Shown: positions 31,673 through 40,492, counted from the stretch's first letter. The stretch: DNA of 64,000 nt from Neobacillus sp. DY30 (GCF_030123065.1 NZ_CP126093.1:624001-688000), one strand, 5' to 3'. Notes: generated by a model not told the origin, from the letters alone. A program made the numbers and translations.

Positions 31673-32677
31673 GTGAGCAGTGCCAACCCAGAAGTGCAGC
31701 AAAAAGTGCCCTCAAAAAAGGGATTTGAACTATTTGATTTTTTATACAAATACGGTACGATAATAACAATCTTAGCGTTAATTGTCATATTCTCCATCAC
31801 GAATCCTGCTTTTATGGACGGCGGAAATATCGTAAATATTCTTAGGTCGATATCCATTGTCACCATTATTGCGATTGGGATTACCATTTCCTTATCGGTG
31901 GATGGCTTTGATTTATCGGTCGGTTCAACCGTTTCATTAACCAATGCAGTCGTCATTTCAATGTTTGTATGGTTTTCGCAAAACATCTTCGTGGCACTCT
32001 TAGCGGCGATTGGCGCAGCACTTGTAGTGGGTGCATTTAACTCTATTATGATCGTAAAGGTAAAAATTCCTGATATGCTAATGACATTAGCTACCATGTT
32101 TATCATTCAAGGAATTGCCTTGACCTATACAAAAGGTGCGACTGTATCTCAAAACATGGTTATGCCGGACGGTTCATTCTCAACAGGTACGATTCCGGAA
32201 GTCTTTTCAAAAATTGGGCAAGTCCCATGGATTATCGTCATTATGATTGCAGCGGTTCTACTCGTTCATATATTTCTGAATTATACGAAACATGGACGTT
32301 ACATGTATGTGATCGGCGGAAACAAGGAAGCGGCTCGATTATCCGGTATACCAGTTAACAAATATAAAATTACAGCCTACCTAATGTCTGCAACTTTTGC
32401 GGCGATAGGTGGTATTGTACTGGCTTCACGTGTCATGACAGCTGAAATTAACTCAGGTGCGCCGTATTTAATGGACGCGGTAGCAGCTGCGTTTATTGGG
32501 TCATCCGTATTAGGCGCTGGCAAACCGAATGCTTTTGGTACTTTCGTTGGTGCAGTGCTAATTGGAATCCTTCAAAATGGTCTCGTCATGATGTCTGTTC
32601 CATATTACGCAATGGATATTGTGAAAGGAACGGTTCTGGCTCTTGCACTTGCGTTAACTTATTATAAAAAGAAATAA
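31673..32677 (+). CDS. Sugar ABC transporter permease (RbsC family)
   Basis: A 334-residue permease with about 8-9 membrane segments and the family loops VDGFDLSVGSTVSL and GGNKEAARLSGIP. The start is GTG 31673, one base after the ATPase stop and 8 bases behind AGGGGG; an in-frame start at 31589 lies inside the ATPase gene without RBS. Pairs with the preceding ATPase. Confidence 0.91.
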   Translation: MSSANPEVQQKVPSKKGFELFDFLYKYGTIITILALIVIFSITNPAFMDGGNIVNILRSISIVTIIAIGITISLSVDGFDLSVGSTVSLTNAVVISMFVWFSQNIFVALLAAIGAALVVGAFNSIMIVKVKIPDMLMTLATMFIIQGIALTYTKGATVSQNMVMPDGSFSTGTIPEVFSKIGQVPWIIVIMIAAVLLVHIFLNYTKHGRYMYVIGGNKEAARLSGIPVNKYKITAYLMSATFAAIGGIVLASRVMTAEINSGAPYLMDAVAAAFIGSSVLGAGKPNAFGTFVGAVLIGILQNGLVMMSVPYYAMDIVKGTVLALALALTYYKKK

Positions 32678-32691
32678 TGGAGGGGTTCGTA

Positions 32692-33924
32692 ATGAAGGAT
32701 TTCACAGTTGATTATTTCACCATGACGGAACAAGACGCAATTGAATATGCAAAATCAATTAAACTTTTTCCAGAAGAAGCGGCATTAACTTGTAATGAAA
32801 TTGGTGATGGCAACTTAAACTATGTTTTTAAAATCGTAGATGGTAAAAACAATCAATCTATCATTATTAAACAAGCGGGACCAGTGGCACGTATTTCGGA
32901 TGAATTCAAATTGTCTCCAGACCGAAATCGGATTGAATATGAAATACTTGAACTCCAACACAAACTAGCACCTGGTTTTGTGCCAAAAGTATACAAATAT
33001 GATCCGATTATGAACTGCACGGTAATGGACGATTTATCCGATCATGAGATTATGAGAACAGCTCTCTTAAAACACAAGAAATTCCCGCTTTTTGCTGACC
33101 ATATTTCTACATTTCTAGTAAATACCTTGTTATTAACATCTGATGTTGTAGTGGAACATAAGGAAAAGAAAGCTCTTGTTAAGCAATTCATTAACCCGGA
33201 GCTTTGTGAAATAACAGAAGATTTGGTTTACACAGAACCTTTTTATGATTGCCCTCGTAATGAAATATTTGAAGGTTCGAAGGAATTCGTAAAAGAAACG
33301 ATTTGGAATGATAAAAAATTAGTACTTGAAAGTGCAAAATTAAAATTTGAGTTTATGACCAATGCTCAGTCGCTGCTGCATGGGGACCTTCATACTGGCT
33401 CTATTTTTATAAAAGAAGATTCTACCAAGGTAATAGATCCTGAGTTCGCTTTTTATGGACCTGCCGGCTACGATATCGGGAATGTAATAGCCAATCTTAT
33501 TTTTGCTTATGCGAACGGCAAGTTTACCATCGAAGACGAAGAAACACGAGATGAGTACCTAAATTACCTTGTCACTACGATTAAAGATGTAATAAATTTA
33601 TTTATAGATAAATTCAACAAAGCTTGGGATGAAAAAGCGACTGAACGAGTGGCTGGCTATGAAGGGTTTAAGGGATATTATTTAGATACGATTTTACGAG
33701 ATACGGCGGCTGCAGCGGGCCTTGAACTTTTACGAAGAATTATCGGGCTTGCAAAGGTAAAGGATATTACTTCGATTGCAGATCGTGAAGCAAGAATCCG
33801 GGCAGAGAAAATCTGTTTAATCGCTGGAAAAACATTTATCTTAAATCGCGAGAATATTAAAACTGGAGCAGATTTTATCAATGTGATTCAATCTGCTGAA
33901 CTTACATCTGTGAAAGGGGCTTAA
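32692..33924 (+). CDS. mtnK: S-methyl-5-thioribose kinase (or 5-deoxyribose kinase)
   Basis: A 410-residue protein of the APH/choline-kinase-like MtnK family. Parts seen: the nucleotide-binding GDGNLNYVFKI, the catalytic-loop LLHGDLHTGSIFI and the metal-binding IDPEFAFYGPAGYDIGNV. It phosphorylates C1 of 5-methylthioribose; related kinases act on 5-deoxyribose. The start is ATG 32692 after GGAGGGGTTCGTA; an ATG at 32677 overlaps the permease stop but has no spaced RBS. It is followed at 5 bases by MtnA. No SAM riboswitch precedes this operon, unlike B. subtilis mtnKA. Confidence 0.9.
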   Translation: MKDFTVDYFTMTEQDAIEYAKSIKLFPEEAALTCNEIGDGNLNYVFKIVDGKNNQSIIIKQAGPVARISDEFKLSPDRNRIEYEILELQHKLAPGFVPKVYKYDPIMNCTVMDDLSDHEIMRTALLKHKKFPLFADHISTFLVNTLLLTSDVVVEHKEKKALVKQFINPELCEITEDLVYTEPFYDCPRNEIFEGSKEFVKETIWNDKKLVLESAKLKFEFMTNAQSLLHGDLHTGSIFIKEDSTKVIDPEFAFYGPAGYDIGNVIANLIFAYANGKFTIEDEETRDEYLNYLVTTIKDVINLFIDKFNKAWDEKATERVAGYEGFKGYYLDTILRDTAAAAGLELLRRIIGLAKVKDITSIADREARIRAEKICLIAGKTFILNRENIKTGADFINVIQSAELTSVKGA

Positions 33925-33929
33925 GCCTA

Positions 33930-34994
33930 ATGCAAAATCCAGTTACTGTCATACAATCCGTAAGACTAGATGATGAGAATGATACATTAGTATTATTAGA
34001 TCAAACGGTATTACCAAACGAAACGAATTTCCTAGAATTAAAGGAAATGGAAGATATATGGGATGCCATTTATCAATTAAAGGTCCGTGGAGCACCCGCA
34101 ATCGGGATTGCTGCAGCCTATGGTGCTTATTTAGGTGCGAAGAAGTCGACTGCAGAAACCTATGAAGCTCTTTTTGCAGACTTTAAGAAAGTGAAGGATT
34201 ATTTAGCTACTTCACGGCCAACAGCTGTAAACCTGTTTTGGGCATTAAATCGGATGGAAGACCGTTTTAAACAGGAAGCAGGGAAAAGTGTGGCAGAAGT
34301 GAAGGCAGCACTTAAAGAGGAATCTGAAGCAATTCGTGCGGAGGATGAGAAAATCTGCGAAGCAATTGGAGAGCATGCATTGTCCTTGCTGGAGCCAGGC
34401 TGGGGATTACTAACCCATTGTAATGCTGGTACCATCGCTACGGCCAAATATGGTACGGCATTAGCCCCGATATATTTAGGGCAGGAAAAAGGCTATGACT
34501 TTAAAGTATACGCAGACGAGACTAGACCATTACTTCAAGGAGCCCGTTTAACGGCGTGGGAGCTCCAGCAGGCTGGAGTAGACGTTACGTTAATTTGTGA
34601 TAATATGGCTTCCATCGTCATGAAGGAAGGGAAAATTCAGGCTGTCTTAGTTGGCTGTGACCGTGTCGCGGCAAATGGTGATGCGGCAAATAAAATTGGA
34701 ACATCTGGTGTGGCGATTCTTGCAAAACACTATAATATTCCATTCTACGTTTGTGCACCGCTATCTACAATTGATTTAGAATGCCAAACAGGGGATGATA
34801 TTCATATCGAATTACGTCCTTCTGAGGAAATTACAACGAAATGGTATGAGCAATCGATGGCACCGGAGGGTGTTCAAACCTATAATCCTGCCTTTGATGT
34901 AACCGATCATTCGCTAATCACGGGGATTGTTACGGAAAAGGGAATTGCTTACGCGCCATATACCGAAAGCCTTTCGGAAATGTTTAAAAAGTAA
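33930..34994 (+). CDS. mtnA: S-methyl-5-thioribose-1-phosphate isomerase (or 5-deoxyribose-1-P isomerase)
   Basis: A 354-residue aldose-ketose isomerase of the eIF2B-alpha-like family. The RGAPAIGIAAAYG motif, the catalytic Cys in LTHCNAGT and the catalytic Asp in GCDRVAANGDAANKIGT are present. It converts the 1-phosphate made by MtnK to the ribulose-1-phosphate form. RBS AAAGGGGC. A terminator follows, so the operon is ATPase-permease-mtnK-mtnA. Confidence 0.93.
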   Translation: MQNPVTVIQSVRLDDENDTLVLLDQTVLPNETNFLELKEMEDIWDAIYQLKVRGAPAIGIAAAYGAYLGAKKSTAETYEALFADFKKVKDYLATSRPTAVNLFWALNRMEDRFKQEAGKSVAEVKAALKEESEAIRAEDEKICEAIGEHALSLLEPGWGLLTHCNAGTIATAKYGTALAPIYLGQEKGYDFKVYADETRPLLQGARLTAWELQQAGVDVTLICDNMASIVMKEGKIQAVLVGCDRVAANGDAANKIGTSGVAILAKHYNIPFYVCAPLSTIDLECQTGDDIHIELRPSEEITTKWYEQSMAPEGVQTYNPAFDVTDHSLITGIVTEKGIAYAPYTESLSEMFKK

Positions 34995-35001
34995 TATTGT
35001 A

Positions 35002-35033
35002 AAAGCTGAGTCTAATATGGGCTCAGCTTTTTC
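35002..35033 (+). terminator. Terminator of the mtnKA operon
   Basis: Stem AAAGCTGAG / CTCAGCTTT followed by TTCCTTT. Confidence 0.82.
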
Positions 35034-35090
35034 CTTTGTTTAATGTAGGTTTGAGTAAAGCCAGCTGGTGAATTTGGCACGAAATTCCTT

Positions 35091-35238
35091 ATGAAGGACG
35101 AATCTCAATGGGGAAAGTTCTGATTTGTCTTTCATCACGCCTATGAAGGACGAATCTCCATGAAGAAACTACTGATTTGTCTTTTCATCCAGCTTATGAA
35201 GAACGAATCTCACTTAGAATTCTCTGATTAGTCCTCAT
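35091..35238 (+). repeat. Three tandem ~52-base stem-loop units
   Basis: Units begin at 35091, 35143 and 35196 with ATGAAGGACGAATCTC (third: ATGAAGAACGAATCTC) and end with TGATTTGTCTTTCAT or a variant. In each the two ends pair over about 14 bases, in RNA with G-U pairs. They occupy the 336-base gap between mtnA and the aldolase gene. No open reading frame runs through them. Confidence 0.7.
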
Positions 35239-35370
35239 TGACATTTATACATCTGTACGATTAAACACAGCCTTAAGTGTATAACAAATTGACATACCAA
35301 CCATAAAATTAGATTATGGTAATGGATAAAGAATATATTAGAACTTCTGCAAAAAAAGGAGCCTTAACTT

Positions 35371-36090
35371 ATGCAGGATAACAAAAAATACAATTCCGAT
35401 AATCAAGCAAAAGAAATGATCTGTGAGATCGGAAGACGGATATACAACCGAAACTATGTAGCAGCTAATGACGGAAATATCTCCGTAAAAGTGGGGCCTA
35501 ACGAAATTTGGACAACACCTACTGGAGTAAGCAAAGGCTATATGACACCTGACATGATGGTGAAAATGGACTTTTCTGGTAATGTCCTTGCCGGAAATTT
35601 GAAACCTTCATCCGAAGTTAAAATGCACCTTAGAGTTTACAATGAAAACCCAGAAGTGAACGCAGTGGTTCATGCACATCCTCCGATTGCCACATCCTTT
35701 GCAATTGCCGGGATTCCCCTTGATAAACCAGTGTTACCAGAGGCGATTGTGTTGTTAGGTAATGTACCAGTAGCGCCTTATGCTTTACCTGGAACACAAG
35801 AAGTACCGGATTCCATTGCTCCATATTGCAATACGCATAATGCTGTCCTTTTGGCCAACCATGGAGCCCTGACATGGGGAAGGGATTTGATGGAGGCATA
35901 CTTCCGAATGGAATCACTTGAACATTACGCCAACATCCTTATGCACTCCACCTTTATTTTAAAAAAGGCGAATGAATTAAATACCTCACAAATTGCTGAC
36001 TTGATAAAGATTAGAGAAACGATGGGGATAAAAGCAGGCGGCGTACCGATAAGTGAAGAGGATAGGAAAGATAACGAAGAGAATAGTTAA
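35371..36090 (+). CDS. Class II aldolase (FucA/AraD family), probable 5-deoxyribulose/methylthioribulose-1-P aldolase
   Basis: A 239-residue Zn-dependent aldolase. The metal ligands are the His pair in VVHAHPPIA and the later His in LLANHGALTWG; the catalytic-type Glu lies in KPSSEVKMHL. The family covers fuculose-1-P and ribulose-1-P aldolases and the aldolases of the DHAP shunt, which split 5-deoxyribulose-1-P or methylthioribulose-1-P into DHAP and an aldehyde. Its position after MtnK and MtnA supports the last role. It has its own RBS (AAAAAAGGAGCC) and lies beyond a terminator, so it may be transcribed separately. Confidence 0.82.
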   Translation: MQDNKKYNSDNQAKEMICEIGRRIYNRNYVAANDGNISVKVGPNEIWTTPTGVSKGYMTPDMMVKMDFSGNVLAGNLKPSSEVKMHLRVYNENPEVNAVVHAHPPIATSFAIAGIPLDKPVLPEAIVLLGNVPVAPYALPGTQEVPDSIAPYCNTHNAVLLANHGALTWGRDLMEAYFRMESLEHYANILMHSTFILKKANELNTSQIADLIKIRETMGIKAGGVPISEEDRKDNEENS

Positions 36091-36126
36091 ATTGCAAGAA
36101 TCGCAAATTAGGAAAAGAAATGCGTC

Positions 36127-36156
36127 CCTCCTCCCATTATGATTTAGGTGAGGAGG
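36127..36156 (+). promoter_or_regulatory. Hairpin that covers the RBS of the MFS gene
   Basis: CCTCCTC (36127-36133) is the exact complement of GAGGAGG (36150-36156), which contains the AGGAGG ribosome binding site of the next gene. CC/GG pairs next to the loop extend the stem. Confidence 0.5.
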
Positions 36157-36163
36157 AAAGATG

Positions 36164-37402
36164 ATGAGTTTATTAAAGAAAAAAGATCCGTATCAGGTTT
36201 ATATTTACACCTGTTTCTTATCACAATTGTTTTTTACTTTTGTATTTACCGTCAACTTGTTATATCAAGTAGAAACCGTTCAACTTACTCCATTGCAGTT
36301 GGTTTTAGTGGGAACGGTGTTGGAGGCGACTGTTTTCCTTTTTGAAATTCCTACTGGAATTCTTTCTGATTTAAAAAGCAGAAAGTTATCTGTCATTATT
36401 GGCTTTTTCTTGATTGGGGCAGGTTTTATTATTGAGGGGATGTTTCCGGTGTTTACGGCGGTTATTCTATCTCAAATCATCTGGGGGATTGGATATACGT
36501 TTACGAGTGGTTCTCATCAAGCTTGGATTGCCGATGAGATTGGCGAAGAACGTGCTTCTTCTGCATTTGTTAAAGGTGCCAAGGCAGGTAATCTCGGAAA
36601 AGTCCTTGCCATTCCATTAAGTATGCTGGCAGGGTATTATCTGCTTAATTTGCCAATCGTATTAGGCGGTATTGGGTTAGTCGTGCTATCCGTCCTTTTA
36701 ATTTTCTTTATGAAAGAAGAGAATTTTAAACCGGCTGAAAAAGTGGAAAGAGTAACGGTTTGGATGAACATTAAGGAAAATATGAGCCAAATTCTTTATT
36801 TTTCTAGAGTCAATTTTCTTATGCGAGTCCTATTTCTTATAGCGTTATTTTTTGGCTTATATAGCGAGGGATTTGACCGCTTGTGGATTCCCCATTTTAT
36901 TGAGCAATCAGGTCTATCGAATCTTTCTGACAGTCAGTTAGTTTTACTGATGGGCGGGGTTCAATTTATTGTTGTTCTTTTAACATTTGCTGCTCTCCAT
37001 TTCATTGAGAATAGTTCCATCCACCAGCAGCTTAAGCATATTTATGTGGCTCTTTTTATAGGCAGCATTTTAATAATCGGTGCATTAATTGGTTTTGCTT
37101 TTACCACATTCGCTGTTGGTTTGTTGATTTTCTATATCATTATTCAAATTTCAAGAAGCGTTATGTATCCATTAGAAAGTGTTTGGCTAAATAAAATCAT
37201 CCCGGATTCTTCTACACGTGCTACCTTTTTTTCCGTCAAAGGCCAGGTAGACGCAATTGGCCAAATTGGCGGCGGCCCTGTGATAGGCGCGGTTGCCTCA
37301 AACTTTACGATTAAAATTGCTATTTTGGCTAGTGCGATTATTTTAATGCCTGTTCTATTCTTATATAACCACATCATGAGAAAAACTAGATTGAGAGGAT
37401 GA
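36164..37402 (+). CDS. MFS transporter
   Basis: A 412-residue major facilitator with 12 predicted membrane segments. The loop after helix 2 (FEIPTGILSDLKSRKLSVI) is the MFS signature A region. Starts ATGATG: the second ATG (36164) is 7 bases from AGGAGG and preferred; the first is at 36161. The substrate is unknown. It lies 70 bases after the class II aldolase, so it could export the aldehyde or alcohol by-product of that pathway or be an unrelated drug-type exporter. Confidence 0.85.
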   Translation: MSLLKKKDPYQVYIYTCFLSQLFFTFVFTVNLLYQVETVQLTPLQLVLVGTVLEATVFLFEIPTGILSDLKSRKLSVIIGFFLIGAGFIIEGMFPVFTAVILSQIIWGIGYTFTSGSHQAWIADEIGEERASSAFVKGAKAGNLGKVLAIPLSMLAGYYLLNLPIVLGGIGLVVLSVLLIFFMKEENFKPAEKVERVTVWMNIKENMSQILYFSRVNFLMRVLFLIALFFGLYSEGFDRLWIPHFIEQSGLSNLSDSQLVLLMGGVQFIVVLLTFAALHFIENSSIHQQLKHIYVALFIGSILIIGALIGFAFTTFAVGLLIFYIIIQISRSVMYPLESVWLNKIIPDSSTRATFFSVKGQVDAIGQIGGGPVIGAVASNFTIKIAILASAIILMPVLFLYNHIMRKTRLRG

Positions 37403-37414
37403 CTAGTCATCCTC
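37395..37414. terminator. 20-base perfect palindrome holding both convergent stop codons
   Basis: GAGGATGACTAGTCATCCTC reads the same on both strands and contains the TGA stop of the MFS gene and the TGA stop of the convergent regulator, with T runs downstream on one side. Probably a shared bidirectional terminator. Confidence 0.55.
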
Positions 37415-38338
37415 TTTCTTTTATCGGAATGTGAATCTCCATATAGACTTTTTCGTAATCCCAGTGGTGGCAGTGTTCATCATAGTATTCAAAGTCAAAG
37501 GCCTCTTCATCGACTTCATAAGATGATTGCGGGAACCAGTCCTCTAAAATATATTTCCATGTTCCTTTAATAGCTGAAGCAAACTTTTCGACTTCGACCA
37601 AAGGAGTTTTGAACACAGCATAAGTAGCTGGCGGTAGTTCAAAAGGTGTCAGCCCATCAGGAAGCGAAGTGCCTTTGTCAAATTCGACAGCAAATAAATA
37701 GGTGAATTTATCTTCTGCTGTTGAGGGACTTAAGTTAATACAGTACTCCCCGTGTTTTTTAGGGGCCAGCGTCTTATAGAGCAATCTTTCGATAGAACCA
37801 TCTGCCAGTCCTTCTTGATCCCAAATCGCAGGTGCATCTCTTGTAAAGGATACATTTCTCATAGTAATCTTAAAAGTTTTTCCGGCAACCATGAACGCCG
37901 GCCTCGTAACAATCATCGGCTGCAACACAATTCCGCCTGTATTTTTTCGATGAATACTAATTAAATCTAATTTTTGCGGCAATGATTTGGGACAATGAAT
38001 CTTATATAGACTAGGAGGACTCCCAAAGCATTTTTAAAAGCTTTTGTAAAACCGGCATGGGTTTCAAATCCGTAATCCATGGCAATTTCGATGATTTTTT
38101 TGCCATTTACTAATTCATATAACGCATACTGGAGCTTTCTCTTAACTACATAGTCCATTAGCGTATAACCGGTATGCTTTTGAAAAACTCGATAAAAATG
38201 ATAAGGAGAATACCCCGCCATTTTTGCCAGGTATTCAGGGTCTATTTCCTCCTTAATGTATTCTTCAATATAATCAATCACTTGTTGGATCAAGAGTAAC
38301 TGCTGGATATGTATCACCTCAAATCTAACTGCATCCAT
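37407..38338 (-). pseudogene. AraC-type regulator with GyrI-like effector domain, frameshifted
   Basis: The first part (38338 down to about 38024) encodes an AraC double helix-turn-helix (EYLAKMAGYSPYHFYRVFQK, ALYELVNGKKIIEIAMDYGF) and then loses homology at FKNALG. The neighbouring frame continues exactly where expected with SPPSLYKIHCPKSLPQKLDL and runs through a complete GyrI-like small-molecule-binding domain to 37407. One missing base at the G3 run (C3 on the + strand, 38022-38024) restores a single protein of about 310 residues, the normal length for this family. Either a true frameshift mutation or a homopolymer sequencing error. Confidence 0.85.
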
Positions 38339-38430
38339 TTAATTGTGTTGAAATTCTCCGGGTTCTACTTCATTATAAAGATAGAGACATTTACATGAAA
38401 TAAGTAAATTGATGATGAAGGAAGTAGATT

Positions 38431-39597
38431 ATGACAGAAGAAAATATAACTAGAATTGACTTGGACGGCAAAGAAATTATATTAATTGGCACCGCTCATG
38501 TCTCCAAGAAAAGTGTAGAGCAAGTGAAAGAGGTTATTGAGCGAGAACGTCCGGATTCTGTTTGTATTGAATTGGATGACCAACGCTATAAATCGATTAT
38601 GGAAGGCAGCAAATGGAAAGAAACGGATATCTTTAAGGTGATTAAAGAAAAGAAGGCAACACTACTATTGATGAATCTTGCTATTTCCTCGTTCCAAAAC
38701 CGATTAGCCAAGCAGTTTGATACAAAGCCTGGACAGGAAATGATTCAAGGGATTGAATCAGCAAAAGAAATAGGAGCAGAGCTCGTTTTAGCCGACCGTA
38801 ATATCCAAATTACTTTTTCGAGAATTTGGAGCAATGTTAGTTTTTGGGGTAAAGGACAGCTGCTAACTTCGATATTCTATAGCATTTTTAATAAAGAATC
38901 TATTTCAGAAGAAGAACTTGAAAAAATGAAAACGCAGGATACATTGAATGCATCTCTTGCGGAAATTTCGGAAGCATTTCCTCGACTAAAGAAGCCTTTA
39001 ATTGATGAACGAGATCAATATTTAGCTCAAAAAATTAAAGAAGCACCTGGTAAGAAGGTGGTAGCAGTTTTAGGAGCAGCACACGTTCCGGGAATTACAC
39101 AAGAAATTCATCGTGACCATGATTTACAATCTCTAACTAAAACACAACCAAAATCTAAAACACCTCAAATCATTGGCTGGGCCATCCCGCTGCTGATTGT
39201 GGCTCTTATTGCATTCACCTTTTTTCTCAATCCAGCGGCAGGTATGGACCAAGCGATCAGCTGGATCCTTTGGACTGGAATCACAGCGGCGATTGGTGCA
39301 GCTGCAGCCTTGGGGCACCCATTGGCGATATTATCAGCCTTTTTGGCTGCGCCAATCACTACCTTACATCCATTGCTGGCGGCTGGCTGGGTATCGGGAA
39401 TTGTACAAGCCTATATTAAACGCCCGAGTGTTGCAGACTTTGAAACATTATCAGAAGACGTTTTTTCTATAAAAGGCTTTTGGCGAAATAAATTTACAAG
39501 GGTACTGCTGGTTATCATCCTTACCAATATCGGGGGTTCGATTGGAACACTTATTGGGGGAGCAGACGTAATTCGTACGTTCCTAAATAATTTTTAA
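38431..39597 (+). CDS. TraB/PrgY-family membrane protein
   Basis: A 388-residue protein. The N-terminal ~230 residues form a TraB/GumN domain, with LIGTAHVSKKSVEQV, the VCIELDDQRY motif and the second conserved GAAHVPGI. Three or so membrane helices follow (about 248-265, 275-310 and 362-383). The family is related to the enterococcal pheromone-shutdown protein and to the Tiki/EreA-type fold, with conserved His and Glu that suggest a metalloprotease; no substrate is known for chromosomal Bacillus copies. RBS GATGAAGGAAG. Confidence 0.85.
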   Translation: MTEENITRIDLDGKEIILIGTAHVSKKSVEQVKEVIERERPDSVCIELDDQRYKSIMEGSKWKETDIFKVIKEKKATLLLMNLAISSFQNRLAKQFDTKPGQEMIQGIESAKEIGAELVLADRNIQITFSRIWSNVSFWGKGQLLTSIFYSIFNKESISEEELEKMKTQDTLNASLAEISEAFPRLKKPLIDERDQYLAQKIKEAPGKKVVAVLGAAHVPGITQEIHRDHDLQSLTKTQPKSKTPQIIGWAIPLLIVALIAFTFFLNPAAGMDQAISWILWTGITAAIGAAAALGHPLAILSAFLAAPITTLHPLLAAGWVSGIVQAYIKRPSVADFETLSEDVFSIKGFWRNKFTRVLLVIILTNIGGSIGTLIGGADVIRTFLNNF

Positions 39598-39604
39598 GTG
39601 TGGT

Positions 39605-39630
39605 ACCTTCCAAACGGAAGGTGCTTTTTT
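39605..39630 (+). terminator. Rho-independent terminator
   Basis: ACCTTCC / GGAAGGT with loop AAAC, then GC and six T. Confidence 0.85.
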
Positions 39631-39726
39631 CTATGGTTGTAAAATGTTGTCGAACGTTTACAGGGTAACAGAGCAGAGGGGTGAAGTAGAATAGAGGTAA
39701 TAGATTTGCAGAGGGGTTGGAAATGG

Positions 39727-40353
39727 TTGAATATTTATCTCATCCGCCACGGTGAAGCCGAGCATAATGTAGATAAAACAGTTATGGCACATACACATGA
39801 TTCCCGGCATAGTTTAACGGAACTGGGGCTTAAACAAGCCCAGGCAACAGCTGAATTTTTCAAAACAATTGTTTCTCCAAAGACTGTTTTGTACAGTTCA
39901 CCTTATTTAAGAACGATGCAGACCGCTAAGGCCATTCATACTTTATTACCAGAAGGCGTTCCATTATTCGAAAATCCTTTAATAAGAGAGTGGGAACTTG
40001 GGAATCTTTATGATTTTGCCGATCGTCCCCCTGAAAAGAAGAAGGAGTTCAAAGCGGCGGGTCAATTTTACTTTCGCTTTCAAGATGGAGAATCCCTTGC
40101 AGATGTGTATTTGCGTGCGACAATGTTCATGCATACGGTAGTAGAACGTGTGAGAAAGCAGCAACGCTATGAAAATATTGTGATTGTTACCCATGCAGCG
40201 TTTATTCATATGCTTTTAACCTTCCTGATGAATTGGCCAATAGAAGAGTTGAAGAATTTTAAACCGGTAGAAAACGCGTCCGTTATTAAAGTTAATGAAG
40301 TTGATGGTGATTATCAGTACGAGAAAATTTTCGTGCCAATTGTGGACAAATAA
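39727..40353 (+). CDS. Histidine phosphatase family protein
   Basis: About 208 residues. The phosphohistidine motif LIRHGEAEHN lies at the N-terminus; the second active-site Arg is in SSPYLRTMQTA, Glu in IREWELG and the C-terminal His in VTHAAFIHM. It acts on phosphomonoesters of unknown identity. The start is TTG 39727, 9 bases behind GAGGGGT; no ATG is available in frame, and an earlier TTG at 39706 lacks an RBS. Single gene with a terminator before it. Confidence 0.87.
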   Translation: MNIYLIRHGEAEHNVDKTVMAHTHDSRHSLTELGLKQAQATAEFFKTIVSPKTVLYSSPYLRTMQTAKAIHTLLPEGVPLFENPLIREWELGNLYDFADRPPEKKKEFKAAGQFYFRFQDGESLADVYLRATMFMHTVVERVRKQQRYENIVIVTHAAFIHMLLTFLMNWPIEELKNFKPVENASVIKVNEVDGDYQYEKIFVPIVDK

Positions 40354-40360
40354 AACTCCC

Positions 40361-40400
40361 AATACACTCTTGTTCAATTTGAATGAGGGTGTATTTTTTA
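40361..40400 (+). terminator. Terminator-like hairpin
   Basis: AATACAC...GTGTATT stem with a 17-base interior, then TTTTTA, shortly after the phosphatase stop. Confidence 0.65.
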
Positions 40401-40478
40401 CAAAAATTTCATTTTTAGAATAATAAAATTATTATTTAATTTAAAATAATACGTTTAATTTTAAACTTAAAAATGAAG

Positions 40479-40492
40479 TGAAAACGATTACA
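40479..40492 (+). promoter_or_regulatory. cre site (CcpA operator)
   Basis: TGAAAACGATTACA matches TGWAANCGNTNWCA at every fixed position. It lies ~118 bases before the start of the transporter-amidase operon in an AT-rich promoter region, so catabolite repression of that operon is likely. Confidence 0.75.
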
